NCBI GenBank assembly: GCA_000818945.1
Contig: KN805411.1
Location: 2,267-24,450 of the forward strand
Reading direction: 5' to 3'
Length of the DNA stretch: 22,184 nucleotides
From: Schizochytrium sp. CCTCC M209059
Taxonomy: Eukaryota > Sar > Bigyra > Thraustochytrida > Thraustochytriidae
Position 1 is the first letter of the stretch; every line of letters begins with the position of its first letter. The notes below the pieces were generated by a model, which saw nothing but the letters and a program-made list of their open reading frames with translations, was not told the DNA's origin and did not search any database. The translations under genes were made by a program, and so were the position numbers. Shown one piece after another: positions 16,901 through 22,179 of this stretch.

Positions 16901-18734
16901 GCATATCAATAGTAGGCAGGCAAGTCTCAAACTGTAGCCCGTCTCGTACAACGGTGACTTCGCCCGTGGTATTATCGAGCTTGAAAATGTCCATGTTCTT
17001 TTCAAGCGAATCGGGGGCGCACTCGGCGATGGACGTGTCGTAGTAGGTCATCTCTTCCATGGAGTACCCAAGAGAGAGATCAAGGTCCGAACCGCGCGAG
17101 TTGAGCTGACCTCTAAAGTCGAAGAGTGTCGTGCCACCTGGGGTCATTTCATCGACATCGATCGTCATCGCACCCTTTCTGCAGCTTTTTTCAGGTGCGG
17201 ACCAGTGCCACAAGACGGTCCAGTAGCTGACGCCATTAACGCAGATTTTAGTGCTGCTGCAAACGGCTTGGGCTTGGCGGTTCACAATGTACCGGTTTGA
17301 TGCTGGCGTCGAGTAATTTCCCTCACCTACCTCAGTTGGAAGGGCCGAGCCGAGGGGGCAAAACACTTGTGCACCCGCGGTCCACCCATGGCTGGGCAGG
17401 ATTTCGTCGAGAACGGCCTTGTCATAGCAGTTGACCGCCTGAGGGCTCGTGTTGATGCGGTCAGAAGGGCAAATGTAGCCCGCATCGCAAGCCAAACAGT
17501 CCGCGGTGCTCTCTGCGCCCAGGACTTCGTTGTAGGTGCCGCCTGGGCATGGCGAGCGGACCCCCGAGGTGCAGTAGTAGCCCGGCTCGCAGGCACTTTG
17601 GCTCGTGCGCTGCGTCGCGGAGCCACCGACCGTGTACATGCCGGCGTCGACGGCGGTGGGTTCTTCCGAGCCGCTCGGGCAGTAGACGTTCGCGCCGCCG
17701 CAGGCAGAGGCCCCGTTCGAGACAGTTGAGTTGTCCCACTTGGAGGCCTCGGGGCAGGCGGATCCCTGGGGGCAAAAAAAGCCCGCCGGGCAATCTTGAG
17801 CGCACTGCGTAGTGTTTTGGCCGGCGAAGCCGCAGCGACCGGCTGCGCACTGCGCATCCGCAGGCGCAGGGTCGGCGTTGCCGCTGCCCGCGCAAAAGTA
17901 GCCTGGGTCGCACGGTTTGCAGTCCGAAATGGTCTTCTTGCCTGGTGCGGGGCCGTAGAGGCCTGCGGGGCAGGCCTGCATCCCGCCGTCGCTGTTGACG
18001 GCGGCGTCGGCGCTCGTACCCGCAGGGCAGTAGTAGCCTTGCAGGCACTCGTCGACGCAGGCGCTGGAGCGGCCCGCGCTGCCGATGCGGCCCGCCGCGC
18101 ATTGAGAGCACGAGCCGACGCCGACGCCGCCCACGGTGTCGCTATAGGTGCCGCCGGGGCACGCGGTGCAGAGCGCTTGGACCCCATTCCAGCCTTGGTA
18201 CGACTGGCTCAGGTAGTAGCCTTTGGGGCAGAGGGCGTCTTTTACGCAGACAAAGGCGTACTCGCTGCTGCAGTAGCGGTCGTCCCACGTCCCGTCGACC
18301 ATGATCACGGCGCAGTCCTGGGTGCTCTTTTTGGCCCCCTGGCCGTTGCCATTGCCGTTGCCACCGTCGTCGGGCATGCCGGACGCCCAGTTTGTGAACC
18401 CGACGGTCTCTTCGTTGGACCATTGGAACGCGGCGCTGGCGTCGCTCTCCACCTGAAAGAGCCCGATCCAGCTCTCGCTGCTTGAGGCTACCAGGGCGTT
18501 CTCTGCGCTTGAGTGGATCGAGACGAGGCTAGCCTCTTCCGCGATGCACGCCGTGCGCGCCTCGCTCCACGTCGCGCGCTCGCTGCTGGCGTCCGCCTGC
18601 CGGTAGCAGCGCCCCGAACTGGCCACGTACCCGGTTCCTACGCATTGGTTTGGGACCACGGTCTGGGCCGAGACCACGGCTGCGATCACGGCTACGACCA
18701 TGGCCGCCACGGGTGCCTTGATGCTCGACCGCAT
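5532..18734 (-). CDS. Giant C-type lectin / cadherin / IPT multi-pass surface protein (about 4400 aa)
   Basis: Predicted cell-surface adhesion or recognition receptor encoded by one intronless 13.2 kb frame. I choose ATG at 18734 because it starts a typical signal peptide (MRSSIKAPV, then AAMVVAVIAAVVSAQ). The frame stays open 86 codons further upstream, but only through pentamer repeats that read as LASPR and LGLAW runs. Order by residue from that Met: lectin domain about 31-162; cysteine-rich GCC2/GCC3-like repeats 163-520; about ten cadherin repeats 523-1780; about 14 IPT/TIG repeats 1780-3555, interrupted by an unclassified insert (about 3058-3295); a second cysteine-rich stalk 3600-3819; 9-10 membrane helices 3820-4280; a coiled-coil tail ending SDDDYE. 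The ectodomain is therefore about 3800 residues. No frameshift or internal stop interrupts it, which supports a functional gene. The family, ligand and partners are unknown to me; non-metazoan cadherin proteins are known from choanoflagellates and, as I recall, the oomycete Pythium. Confidence 0.9.
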   Translation of the reverse strand: MRSSIKAPVAAMVVAVIAAVVSAQTVVPNQCVGTGYVASSGRCYRQADASSERATWSEARTACIAEEASLVSIHSSAENALVASSSESWIGLFQVESDASAAFQWSNEETVGFTNWASGMPDDGGNGNGNGQGAKKSTQDCAVIMVDGTWDDRYCSSEYAFVCVKDALCPKGYYLSQSYQGWNGVQALCTACPGGTYSDTVGGVGVGSCSQCAAGRIGSAGRSSACVDECLQGYYCPAGTSADAAVNSDGGMQACPAGLYGPAPGKKTISDCKPCDPGYFCAGSGNADPAPADAQCAAGRCGFAGQNTTQCAQDCPAGFFCPQGSACPEASKWDNSTVSNGASACGGANVYCPSGSEEPTAVDAGMYTVGGSATQRTSQSACEPGYYCTSGVRSPCPGGTYNEVLGAESTADCLACDAGYICPSDRINTSPQAVNCYDKAVLDEILPSHGWTAGAQVFCPLGSALPTEVGEGNYSTPASNRYIVNRQAQAVCSSTKICVNGVSYWTVLWHWSAPEKSCRKGAMTIDVDEMTPGGTTLFDFRGQLNSRGSDLDLSLGYSMEEMTYYDTSIAECAPDSLEKNMDIFKLDNTTGEVTVVRDGLQFETCLPTIDMRYTATIQVHAILPDGSIKASDTCVLTFRIGDLNDEPLFVDYDAQDSTSQQPVYYRQIREGVQQNIPVEACTSLGRSYGCPDSLSGAVAPEIAAEDEDDGSVLQYAIVDGDDGAGTVAERIFKIDPCTGLVSTRRAYELSYADKSTYTYNVSITDDGNGGLYEPFVKYATLVIYIIDVNDVPIWVYNASETDLTIVENEPEGTEVLMDGSTTSGASLAALATDGDNDELSFRIETNDGGAFQIVDNRLVTTSVGASTINYETSKNVYYLDIEVSDGRGGAVVGTIEVRVLNANDPPILASSTRIFYIPEEVSGVEACDVLATSCDISGAVTATDEDADPNDEITFVLVDTLDGTFSIGSSTGIITVETPLDFEDETFSLLSGTGRGLTLTVQATSNGGTLADTSDDQTTSVSVTVYIVDVNEAPVGFGFVYLVPESWPVGAEIPYHFNANDPDNADTVLLGKTAPVQTLTYSNGDANEFWAVTTTESNTCALKVASSLVGAHEYMTGWPVSIRVQDNGGPTRGETIYDVYINLIDTNEAPAFSQATFELSADENANFESPTISASDGDNSDVLSYELVGGNGAVFFEIVDGDGDASNPGFKVKKRDVYESSGEEVILDYELSSKEWTLKVKVKDQGPSAMTGQFCDTLSTESPCGGGAYCLAGRCAQICYDTDDGKSASAWQEDVGPESFYMCPYDYFTSSAEPLVNPSYIDGVEADFYVESATVSVVVNIVDQNDPPRFTSCDDLQFQVVSNRAEQDQIVAKAGILDSLTYDEDTSAAYNRAWTYSFQDNAGFFSIDAADNSIVYTASDNTDGVLVDGDVYLPRLRVSDADDSSKFAECDVTILVIQQNTAPVMLDHTTATLDENADTSSEIVLLESMVPLVTDPDDDETLTFTSSSNGYFSVDSSTGRLTVDGAVVSYESLPDPHTYELIVRVRDSKGAEDVATISIPIGDVNERPRFTTLLPTVTVSENNSPGDTLLGDLVALGQVSDPDVDAADPSWRALTFQLDACSEASCPFAVDSSTGSITVTSSLDFESDPTEFTLTIRATDDPGLYAVGVYTIQIIDVNEAPWFKSNPTVAVNEGSDSSGSDLFNMKNVVNDTDAGDEPENLAYTILTDNTPFVIEDGILKGGNSFKLDYETTQQHLVEIRVSDEEFSDTATVTVNVVNLNDVKITSVTADNENTLACAGGTSVTLVGSNFGLVDNTVQPATLVVTYTNTRTGTSYTCTNPTRPDTDNTQITCETVAGIGAGFTWTVQVTVAGTAIQGDTSAAFATPALAYEAPAVTSAFNVEALPTRGGQTFMLAGTCMGSAQDFASSGGFAQTPDTSVRYCSDTGACVEPTDCSMNAVGEVICTSLPSLGASLQWTVQVAGTRSGALLSGSHAAPEIETLSRTAFPADGGAALVISGTNFGSSGAVPDEAYAVLSFAGASTQYALLDCEVTLSYEQVSCTGIEPGMGANMPVMIMFGGLANTASASATTVSFETPVITGLSGEAVNAGSTVGGQQIVVGGSGFGPACGRAATNDIESEPCPTLAVAYSRGSFRGYGSRAGEVIVYEPDCVVVNNVRIVCSTKPGTGADHVWTFDFGGHTGVSPPEGVTTSYAVPTVGAYEGAGADDALTSGGQTVLIKGSNFGPADGAEILAFYGPEDNPSEFADPATGDGIKCEIEAANEIVRCETVEGAGNELTWTVYVDGQQSRAETTSYGDPEISGISLSTLSVDGQEAVTLSGLNFGPSGRQEYLEDVTYGPVENPAAYSPDCDIVSHTSLQCTTEAGFGQDMSWTVTIKGQASSASSATTSYTPLLLGDVSHSSTATQGGYLMYLDVDGLPVCDAEAIISVVFGSQTVSYAFLYDDLVSAQPISDLEAYCASTAARGQRRVSFYVPELASADRTPSVGIVLSSKRFSATQATDVVEFAYAGPRLDSVYAEAAGGTSSALRVVLRGANFCRNTECCQTLVNGIVTSEWTHSHDTITLNADVDGATVQVQCGEQLSEVRFISTSNPFTYAAIPSNGADSVADVVYSTEVAAGSELIELYGLNYGNADPIVYVGENLATVVAHVNVSCSDEPVAPSLGTDGKCFHTTIEVPSGQGSSNGIKVLVNVDASGIAGAQSTPNALFEFVRYAAPSISAISIVGGDQPVPTEGGSTLRISGSNFGTGGGAFLYQHVGSAGTDVSFESYPALVGELTCTPWSHSELTCLIPPGEGYDLEILVVAGDQHSRVSAAGLPHTLSYAPPSVSEVLVDADVDIGAARTQGGDRLTLRGTNFGRPYTPGATCVDLLQTNCTSFRPRVSLGGLACEYESNTHTEITCLVPPGQGADLSIMITVRSQTTISSTRFSYAAPKVTSFTPLTAPTSGRVNGNAIMMEIWGDNFGIDNLEVRLIATDGSLDLLAVARNDDTDPSLYPLFSFNHTYITLQVPAYRGKDLRVVVDAAGQRGEASTLFSYAKPAVSGVQVMDPDDPSEFKDVSAGATGPISEDLLPTSYVPGSSLQARRQRRRRSLSSDERVFIEGGRALAEVALQLPDSSACQVSTLHRGYSWLTTAYTISDEAVFIKTTDLFLNEYCEGAAAVSLETRGGNYHDEAQDRDDAGCTKTYHVIVELVEMTPLSDAGVGFLADAGCCGDGSFWSVGVTETCACEALASNRALLMTGDGYGVYMVDDLNDYYFSTPVSTMEDLSAQTAFDFPKHGPTLESVDARTLGDTPSGPTSGCYEFEPYDSYRERRNEAILLYGSALDVYRKCETKALMRLEGENFSTELLNTTNSKELEVVFVNLESGEEFLAATPSTTGDHSEACTVEDGCLHTHEEIVFQIPPGAGLNLVILLRVGNQETYAEDSTANGTVADARIRFNYLAPTVSRLSPGSLDVDSYEFADAGGGESVNVRGDNFGGVLSNTTLYFDGRICPDSQWRSPDEDLTSGLPFLSCTPEADVVGPRDLFVCVSNQATRVGIGGRDPTLLLEADRIMRASNTSELSMDDQTSVDYFHSLVASRYNTRCKSESERSGNILGQYGGLNQLCVECPSGSVCDKGDALLEDPYAASGFYRLDVVIFEEDGVSITERAQSRCPQERWDRDLLATYPSLTLEDTCSDYVACQPAEACVGANECGEGYQYAFAKCSAIREEVGYNNSCGVILNPFTGVYEGVHSDCNPDPTSECSPSNPEQCATCVVSYESGAETGAVPTGTCECSMPQRCALCSLNTHYRLNNRCQECPDNVWVIALAFALLVLVAIAAGYYFNKKNLNLALLAIGIDFAQVLSVFSAVNLSWPAAFEKFLSFFSFLSLNIDIVGIECLVPSFEYETKWWLSQSMPLVVLGVLIVTHVVYSAYKILRHSKRTRLMSHVGRLVAIYLVVCYVLYIAVTRKALEIFDCTQLPESDGYTYTSFTSMSCDGGSLCRCGEPGGVQQRLVPLAVIFLLVYTLGFPTFVYLSIRRHRDVVMEDQYLRAHGVGNTRESGPRTYDFRKSFSTLYVSFKPNRQTWVVLVIMRKAFIAMCALLLRTNVTAVLAMVLLILFGSFVLTSLYRPYMSNGERSAVLKELDELATKGLDNPAFSKYTVLQRRVQESVKVHREQDHIRNASHLHGSTRFHFADDSDKTMARLAARKRRRRNAAEFFFDYNSVELALLGSAILICLGGILLQSMEGDSNLDGQRNTLSILLIVLIMLTIIYYVIAVCAEGFPMALSTYTHCLQRRRPDDHQIEDLDDNLNLSTNPIFLPGYKASKDDAKLRSELAENQQAFEQVAAQNEQLREQLRQQKREDQLNDDGTGTPLPPEAEGKSHRRRQFSFRRGPTSDDDYE
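8070..13390 (-). other. Array of about 14 IPT/TIG repeats with an unclassified insert
   Basis: Immunoglobulin-like IPT/TIG repeats are recognisable from the recurring G-G-x-x-h-x-h-x-G-x-N-F-G signature: LVGSNFG, ISGTNFG, VGGSGFG, IKGSNFG, LSGLNFG, LRGANFC, LYGLNYG, ISGSNFG, LRGTNFG, IWGDNFG, LEGENF and VRGDNFG. Two or more copies are degenerate (AGTCMG; LDVDGL). Many contain a conserved Cys pair near W-T-V. Between about 9560 and 8850 a stretch of over 200 residues does not fit the IPT pattern. Such repeats occur in plexins, Met and fibrocystin-type proteins and usually build extended adhesive stalks. Confidence 0.85.
9414..9434 (-). other. Polybasic (furin-like) motif in the ectodomain of the giant protein
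   Basis: Residues 3101-3107 read RRQRRRR followed by SLSS, matching the R-x-K/R-R consensus for proprotein convertases. It lies at the beginning of the non-IPT insert, about 700 residues before the first membrane helix. Cleavage here would split the protein into a large shed or tethered N-terminal part and a membrane-anchored C-terminal part. Confidence 0.4.
13380..17165 (-). other. Array of about ten cadherin repeats in the giant protein
   Basis: Each repeat ends in a calcium-binding linker of the DxNDxPP type: DLNDEPLF (near 16800), DVNDVPIW (16365), NANDPPIL (16030), DVNEAPVG (15640), DTNEAPAF (15300), DQNDPPRF (14700), QQNTAPVM (14355), DVNERPRF (14035), DVNEAPWF (13700) and NLNDVKIT (13395). 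Internal LDYE/LDFE-type and ATDxD-type motifs are also present. An EGF-like insert with clustered Cys (about 14860-15000) interrupts the sixth repeat. The motifs imply calcium-dependent stiffening of the ectodomain. Confidence 0.88.
17165..18247 (-). other. N-terminal cysteine-rich (GCC2/GCC3, ephrin-receptor-like) repeats of the giant protein
   Basis: About 350 residues rich in C-P-x-G-x-Y/F and C-x2-C spacing, such as CPGGTYSDT, GYYCPAGT, CPAGLYGP, GYFCAGSG and GFFCPQGS, repeated roughly every 40-50 residues. This is the pattern of GCC2/GCC3 or ephrin-receptor-like domains, which are common in large protist surface proteins. It is followed by a less regular segment that runs into the first cadherin repeat. 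Confidence 0.75.
18248..18734 (-). other. Signal peptide and C-type lectin-like domain of the giant protein
   Basis: Residues 1-24 form a hydrophobic signal peptide with an Ala-containing cleavage region (VVSAQ). Residues 31-162 match a long-form C-type lectin fold: Cys pairs at the start, WSEARTAC in helix 1, LVSIHSSAEN, the core WIGL, NWASGMPDD, then DGTWDDRYC and a closing FVC. WDD stands where WND is common. The MPD before it resembles the QPD/EPN sugar-specificity motif but lacks the first Gln/Glu, so calcium-dependent sugar binding is possible but uncertain. A Gly-Asn run (GGNGNGNGQG) sits in the long loop, encoded by a short simple repeat at about 18343-18372. Confidence 0.85.
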
Positions 18735-18740
18735 CGTGCT

Positions 18741-18795
18741 GCGAGGTGAGGCGAGGTGAGGCGAGGCGAGGCGAGGCGAGGCGAGGCAAGACGAG
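18741..18795. repeat. Pentanucleotide array (GCGAG-like, 11 units) just upstream of the giant gene
   Basis: Eleven consecutive five-base units, mostly GCGAG with GTGAG, GCAAG and ACGAG variants. The array begins six bases upstream of the chosen ATG on the minus strand, so it would lie in the 5' UTR or core promoter of the giant gene. Confidence 0.9.
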
Positions 18796-18890
18796 ACGCA
18801 CGGCCTTTTGGCGCGAGCTGCAAGGCTTTTGGGTGCAACAACAGCAAATACCTCAATAAAGGCGCGCGCGTGCAAAGCGAGAAACAAAGT

Positions 18891-18930
18891 CCAAGCCAAG
18901 CCAAGCCAAGCCAAGCCAAGCCAAGCCAAG
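18891..18930. repeat. Perfect (CCAAG)8 pentanucleotide array
   Basis: Eight exact CCAAG units in the presumed upstream region of the giant gene. The same motif recurs inverted at 20461-20510 and in direct orientation, imperfectly, at 21428-21449. Confidence 0.95.
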
Positions 18931-19425
18931 GCCTGGCACAGGGTCCAACCAGGCAGACCAAACCAGATCAGACCAAGCCGAGCGTTGACCAAGCCGGGCG
19001 TTGACTTTCGCTGTCGTGGCGCGCGCTTGGGCGCTCGCTGGTCACAGCAATCTATCTATCTCGCTCTCTATCTATACCTTGGCGCGCCGGTCGCCCGGAC
19101 CGACGCCGCGCTTCGCGAGAATGAGAAAGGAATTTGCTTGCTTGCCTGCTCTCTAGGTCCGCGCGCTCGCGGTGCAGCAGCCAACTTATCCGACCAGGCA
19201 AGCATACATGCAAAGGCAAAATATGCGCGCAAGGACGACCCGTAGGTGTGCGCACAGTGCGTGGCTTCTCGGGGCTTTTCACTTTTGATGATCTTGTACA
19301 AGAGCTGGCTGGCAAGAGAGCTAGCAGCGCTTACCGTGTGCACGCGATTCGTCCAGCCATGCTGAAAAATATTCCGTGGCGAGTCGTTGAGGGCCAAAAC
19401 TACGGCGGATTCTACAAAGCTAGCT

Positions 19426-19455
19426 GGCCTTGCCGGCCCACAGGCCGGCAAGGCC
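19426..19455. repeat. Perfect 13-bp inverted repeat with 4-base loop
   Basis: The left arm GGCCTTGCCGGCC (19426-19438), loop CACA and right arm GGCCGGCAAGGCC (19443-19455) are exact reverse complements. The stem is very GC-rich and would form a stable hairpin in RNA or extruded DNA. No T-run follows, and a bacterial-type terminator is not expected in this context. Confidence 0.9.
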
Positions 19456-19603
19456 CGCGGCGGGCCGCTCGCTGTCGCGACAATGACTCTGACGATGGGT
19501 CCTTCCTTGCTTCTGTCTGCCACGACCCAATCTATTCTCTGAAGGGGGGCGCGCGTCCTGCAGCTGCCCGACCGAGGAGCGGCTGACCGGGACAGCGACC
19601 ACC

Positions 19604-19641
19604 GCCTCTGCCTCTGTCTCTCTGTCTCTGTCTCTGTCTCT
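19604..19641. repeat. CTCTGT/CTCT microsatellite
   Basis: A pyrimidine-rich tract made of CTCTGT and CTCT units over about 38 bases in the intergenic region. Confidence 0.8.
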
Positions 19642-20040
19642 TGCGCGCTCCAGCGCAGCTGCAGATGTAGCGCAACTTCAAGCTATACTATAGATCATCC
19701 ATCAGTCATGAAGAGGAGGAAAGGAGCCGGCACGCGCGGCACGGCGCTTGCCGCTACCAGCTGGTGCTCCCCGTCCTTCCTGGCTTGCTTCCTCCTTCCT
19801 TTTCGCAGTGGTCGAGCGGTCGGTGGCGGGTGGGTGGGACACGAGCCCCGCAGCACCAGGCAGAGACGCTCCGCGCCGCCATGCGGCCTTGCGCGGCCTG
19901 TATTTGTCTGTTTGGCCAAGCACTGCAAGCAAGCGAGGAAGCGACTGCGACCTCGAGGTCGAGGTCGACGCCATGGGTAGAAAGAATCAGGTGAAGATAA
20001 AGCAATGCACCACAAACTCGAAGCCAAGGCCATGCCAGCA

Positions 20041-20074
20041 ACCACTGCAAGCACCACTGCAAGCACCACTGCAA
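20041..20074. repeat. 12-bp tandem repeat, 2.8 copies
   Basis: The unit ACCACTGCAAGC occurs twice exactly and then as a partial ACCACTGCAA. This is a small minisatellite with no coding context. Confidence 0.85.
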
Positions 20075-20460
20075 CCAACCGACCAACCAAGCTGCGGGCG
20101 AGTCACTGTGGTGGGTGTCCACACGCGATCTCCCAATCTAGCTAGGCCTAGCCTACTTATACAGGAGTACGTACGAGCCTTGCTTACAAGCAAGTGTGGG
20201 TGTGCACGCGCTGCACCGTCGCAGCGCTCGCGGACAGACAGACAGACAGACTCACATCAGAGATGGAGCAGCAGCAGGAGTAGGCAGCACCAACGACAGA
20301 CAGCCAGGCGGCCGACGCGCGGCGAGTGCGCCATGGCGCGTGTTTGCGGCGTCCGCGGCCGCCCGCCGCCTCTCGACGCACGACCGGACGCTGCGCTCCG
20401 TCCGCCGTCGTGGCTCGCTGCCTAGCTGCCTCGGTAACGCCGCGGGCCTTGGAGTCTGAC

Positions 20461-20510
20461 TTGGCTTGGCTTGGCTTGGCTTGGCTTGGCTTGGCTTGGC
20501 TTGGCTTGGC
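20461..20510. repeat. Perfect (TTGGC)10 pentanucleotide array
   Basis: Ten exact TTGGC units. This is the reverse complement of the CCAAG/GCCAA motif at 18891-18930, so the two arrays form an inverted pair about 1.5 kb apart. Confidence 0.95.
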
Positions 20511-20619
20511 AGCCGCCTGGCTGCTCTCGAGGGAGCTGGCGTGAAAGACCCTCGCTGCCGCTGCCCTGGAGCGCGTGCGACCCAGCCTCAGCCGACGCGG
20601 CCTGCTGCAAACAGCCAGC

Positions 20620-20652
20620 AACAGCGAGCCAACAGCGAGCCAACAGCGAGCC
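20620..20652. repeat. 11-bp tandem repeat, 3 copies
   Basis: Three exact copies of AACAGCGAGCC in a row, followed by a short GAAAGGCC duplication. Confidence 0.85.
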
Positions 20653-21427
20653 GAAAGGCCGAAAGGCTTGCCTGCCTGGACACCACCGCGCCACCGCGCC
20701 GCTCCGTCGCTCCCTCCGTCCGTCTGTCCATGGGGCGTCCCTGCGCCAGTCGCGTCCGCCGCCATGGCCTCCGCCAGACGCAGGTGCAGCTCCAGCCAGC
20801 ACGCCGAAGGTTGGCTGTGCAGGCACGAAAACGAGGCGAGGGTAGACTCATAGTGAATGCATGCACCGTAACTTGGATTGTAATTGCAATCCGCCCATGC
20901 ACAGCACTTCGATGATGCGAACGTGCCAAGTGCGCGCATCAGTATGTGTGCGTGTGCGTTTGTGAGTGAGTGTCCATAAGTCTGCAAGGTGCTGCTGGTG
21001 CAGGCGCTTGCGCAGACGGCGTGTGCGTATGCATGTGCGCGTGTGCGTGCGCGTGTGCGTGCGCTGCGCGTGTGTGCATGCGGCCACCGCCGACCTGTAA
21101 TTGTGCTAGGCGAGCGGGCGCGGCAGCGGCCAGCCAGCAAGTCGTGTGTGCATTGCATTGGCGCGGCCAGGCTCAAATTTACGCTTCTTTTGTCCCCACA
21201 CAAGTCACCTCTCCGCGCATCGGGAAGAAACGATGGAAGAAAGAAACGGAGAGGAGGAAAAGGAAAGAGGCAAGCGGCCTGCCACTGGCGGCATCGATCG
21301 ATCTCGCCTCTTCTTCTCTCTCACGTTCACTCTCTCCGAGCGAGTCCTTGGTCATACACACCCTCATCTCATCAGCCAGCTGCAGAGAGAGAACACAAGC
21401 CTGAGCCGCTACTTTCATGCCAACGTA

Positions 21428-21449
21428 AGCCAAGCCAAGCCGAGCCAAG
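21428..21449. repeat. Short imperfect GCCAA pentamer array
   Basis: About four AGCCA-type units with one GCCGA variant, in the same orientation as the array at 18891-18930. It is a third copy of the motif family in this window. Confidence 0.75.
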
Positions 21450-21908
21450 CAGGCTGACCAGCCGGGTGTATCAAGCTGCGACCAGCTGCGCAACCTGACC
21501 CTTGTAAAGACCAGGCAAGGCGAGGTCGCTTACTGTAAAACACGGGAAGCGAGGCCTATCTGAGTGGTATCATGAGGGAGAGAGCAGAAGCACACAACAC
21601 ACATACGCGAGCCCAGGTCGGTGAACGCCAGGTCCGCCGAGGTGCTCGCTCGCTGTCACTTTCTCCCCCCGATCTCACCATCTAAACAGAGGGCGCGCGA
21701 GCTTTACGCTGTGCGTGCTGCAGACGGCTAGATGCCGTGCCGCGCACCGCAAGCACGGGCACAAGCACAACAAGCAATACAATAGGAGGAAAGGAAGGAA
21801 TGAAGGCGAGCCCCGATGTGGGGACAAGACCACCTGGAAGTTTGCGATGAGCTGTGCTGTAGTTGGCTCCCGTCTCACTGTCAGGCTATAGCTCAACACA
21901 CTTCGCAC

Positions 21909-21943
21909 ACGACGACGATGACGACGACGACGACGACGACGAT
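21909..21943. repeat. (ACG)n trinucleotide microsatellite
   Basis: About eleven ACG units with one ATG interruption, lying in intergenic DNA near the right end of the window. Confidence 0.9.
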
Positions 21944-22161
21944 GTCGGGCTTTGCTATGTCACACCACTGGACTCGCTGTCTTGGCCGGCCAGGCACGTT
22001 GTGCTTTAGAGTTGCTCCGAGCGAGCAGGCGCTTCTGCGCCGACAAGCCTTATGGCGAGAGATGGCTTGGCAACAAAGAGTCTAGAGATCTTTCTCTGCA
22101 AAGTGTAGGGTGGAAGTGAAATATGTGCGCGAGGCGAACCACATTCAAATGACGAAGGGGT

Positions 22162-22179
22162 GAGGCGGCAGACCGCCTC
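22162..22179. repeat. 7-bp inverted repeat at the window edge
   Basis: Arms GAGGCGG (22162-22168) and CCGCCTC (22173-22179) surround a CAGA loop. It is short enough to be chance in GC-rich DNA. Confidence 0.5.

Noticed and set aside
17327..18187. 286-codon minus-strand frame overlapping the Cys-rich repeats
   Set aside because: Ala/Arg/Pro/Thr-rich alternate-frame reading of the giant gene; the Cys-rich frame is the one with domain periodicity.
19426..19455. Rho-independent-type terminator
   Set aside because: The hairpin is strong, but no T-run follows on either strand and the context is eukaryotic nuclear DNA.
20184..21203. 339-codon minus-strand open frame
   Set aside because: The translation is made of repeats and biased composition (AKPSQ runs from the TTGGC array, His/Thr/Ala runs from GT-rich DNA). 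There is no domain, and openness follows from stop-poor GC-rich repeats.
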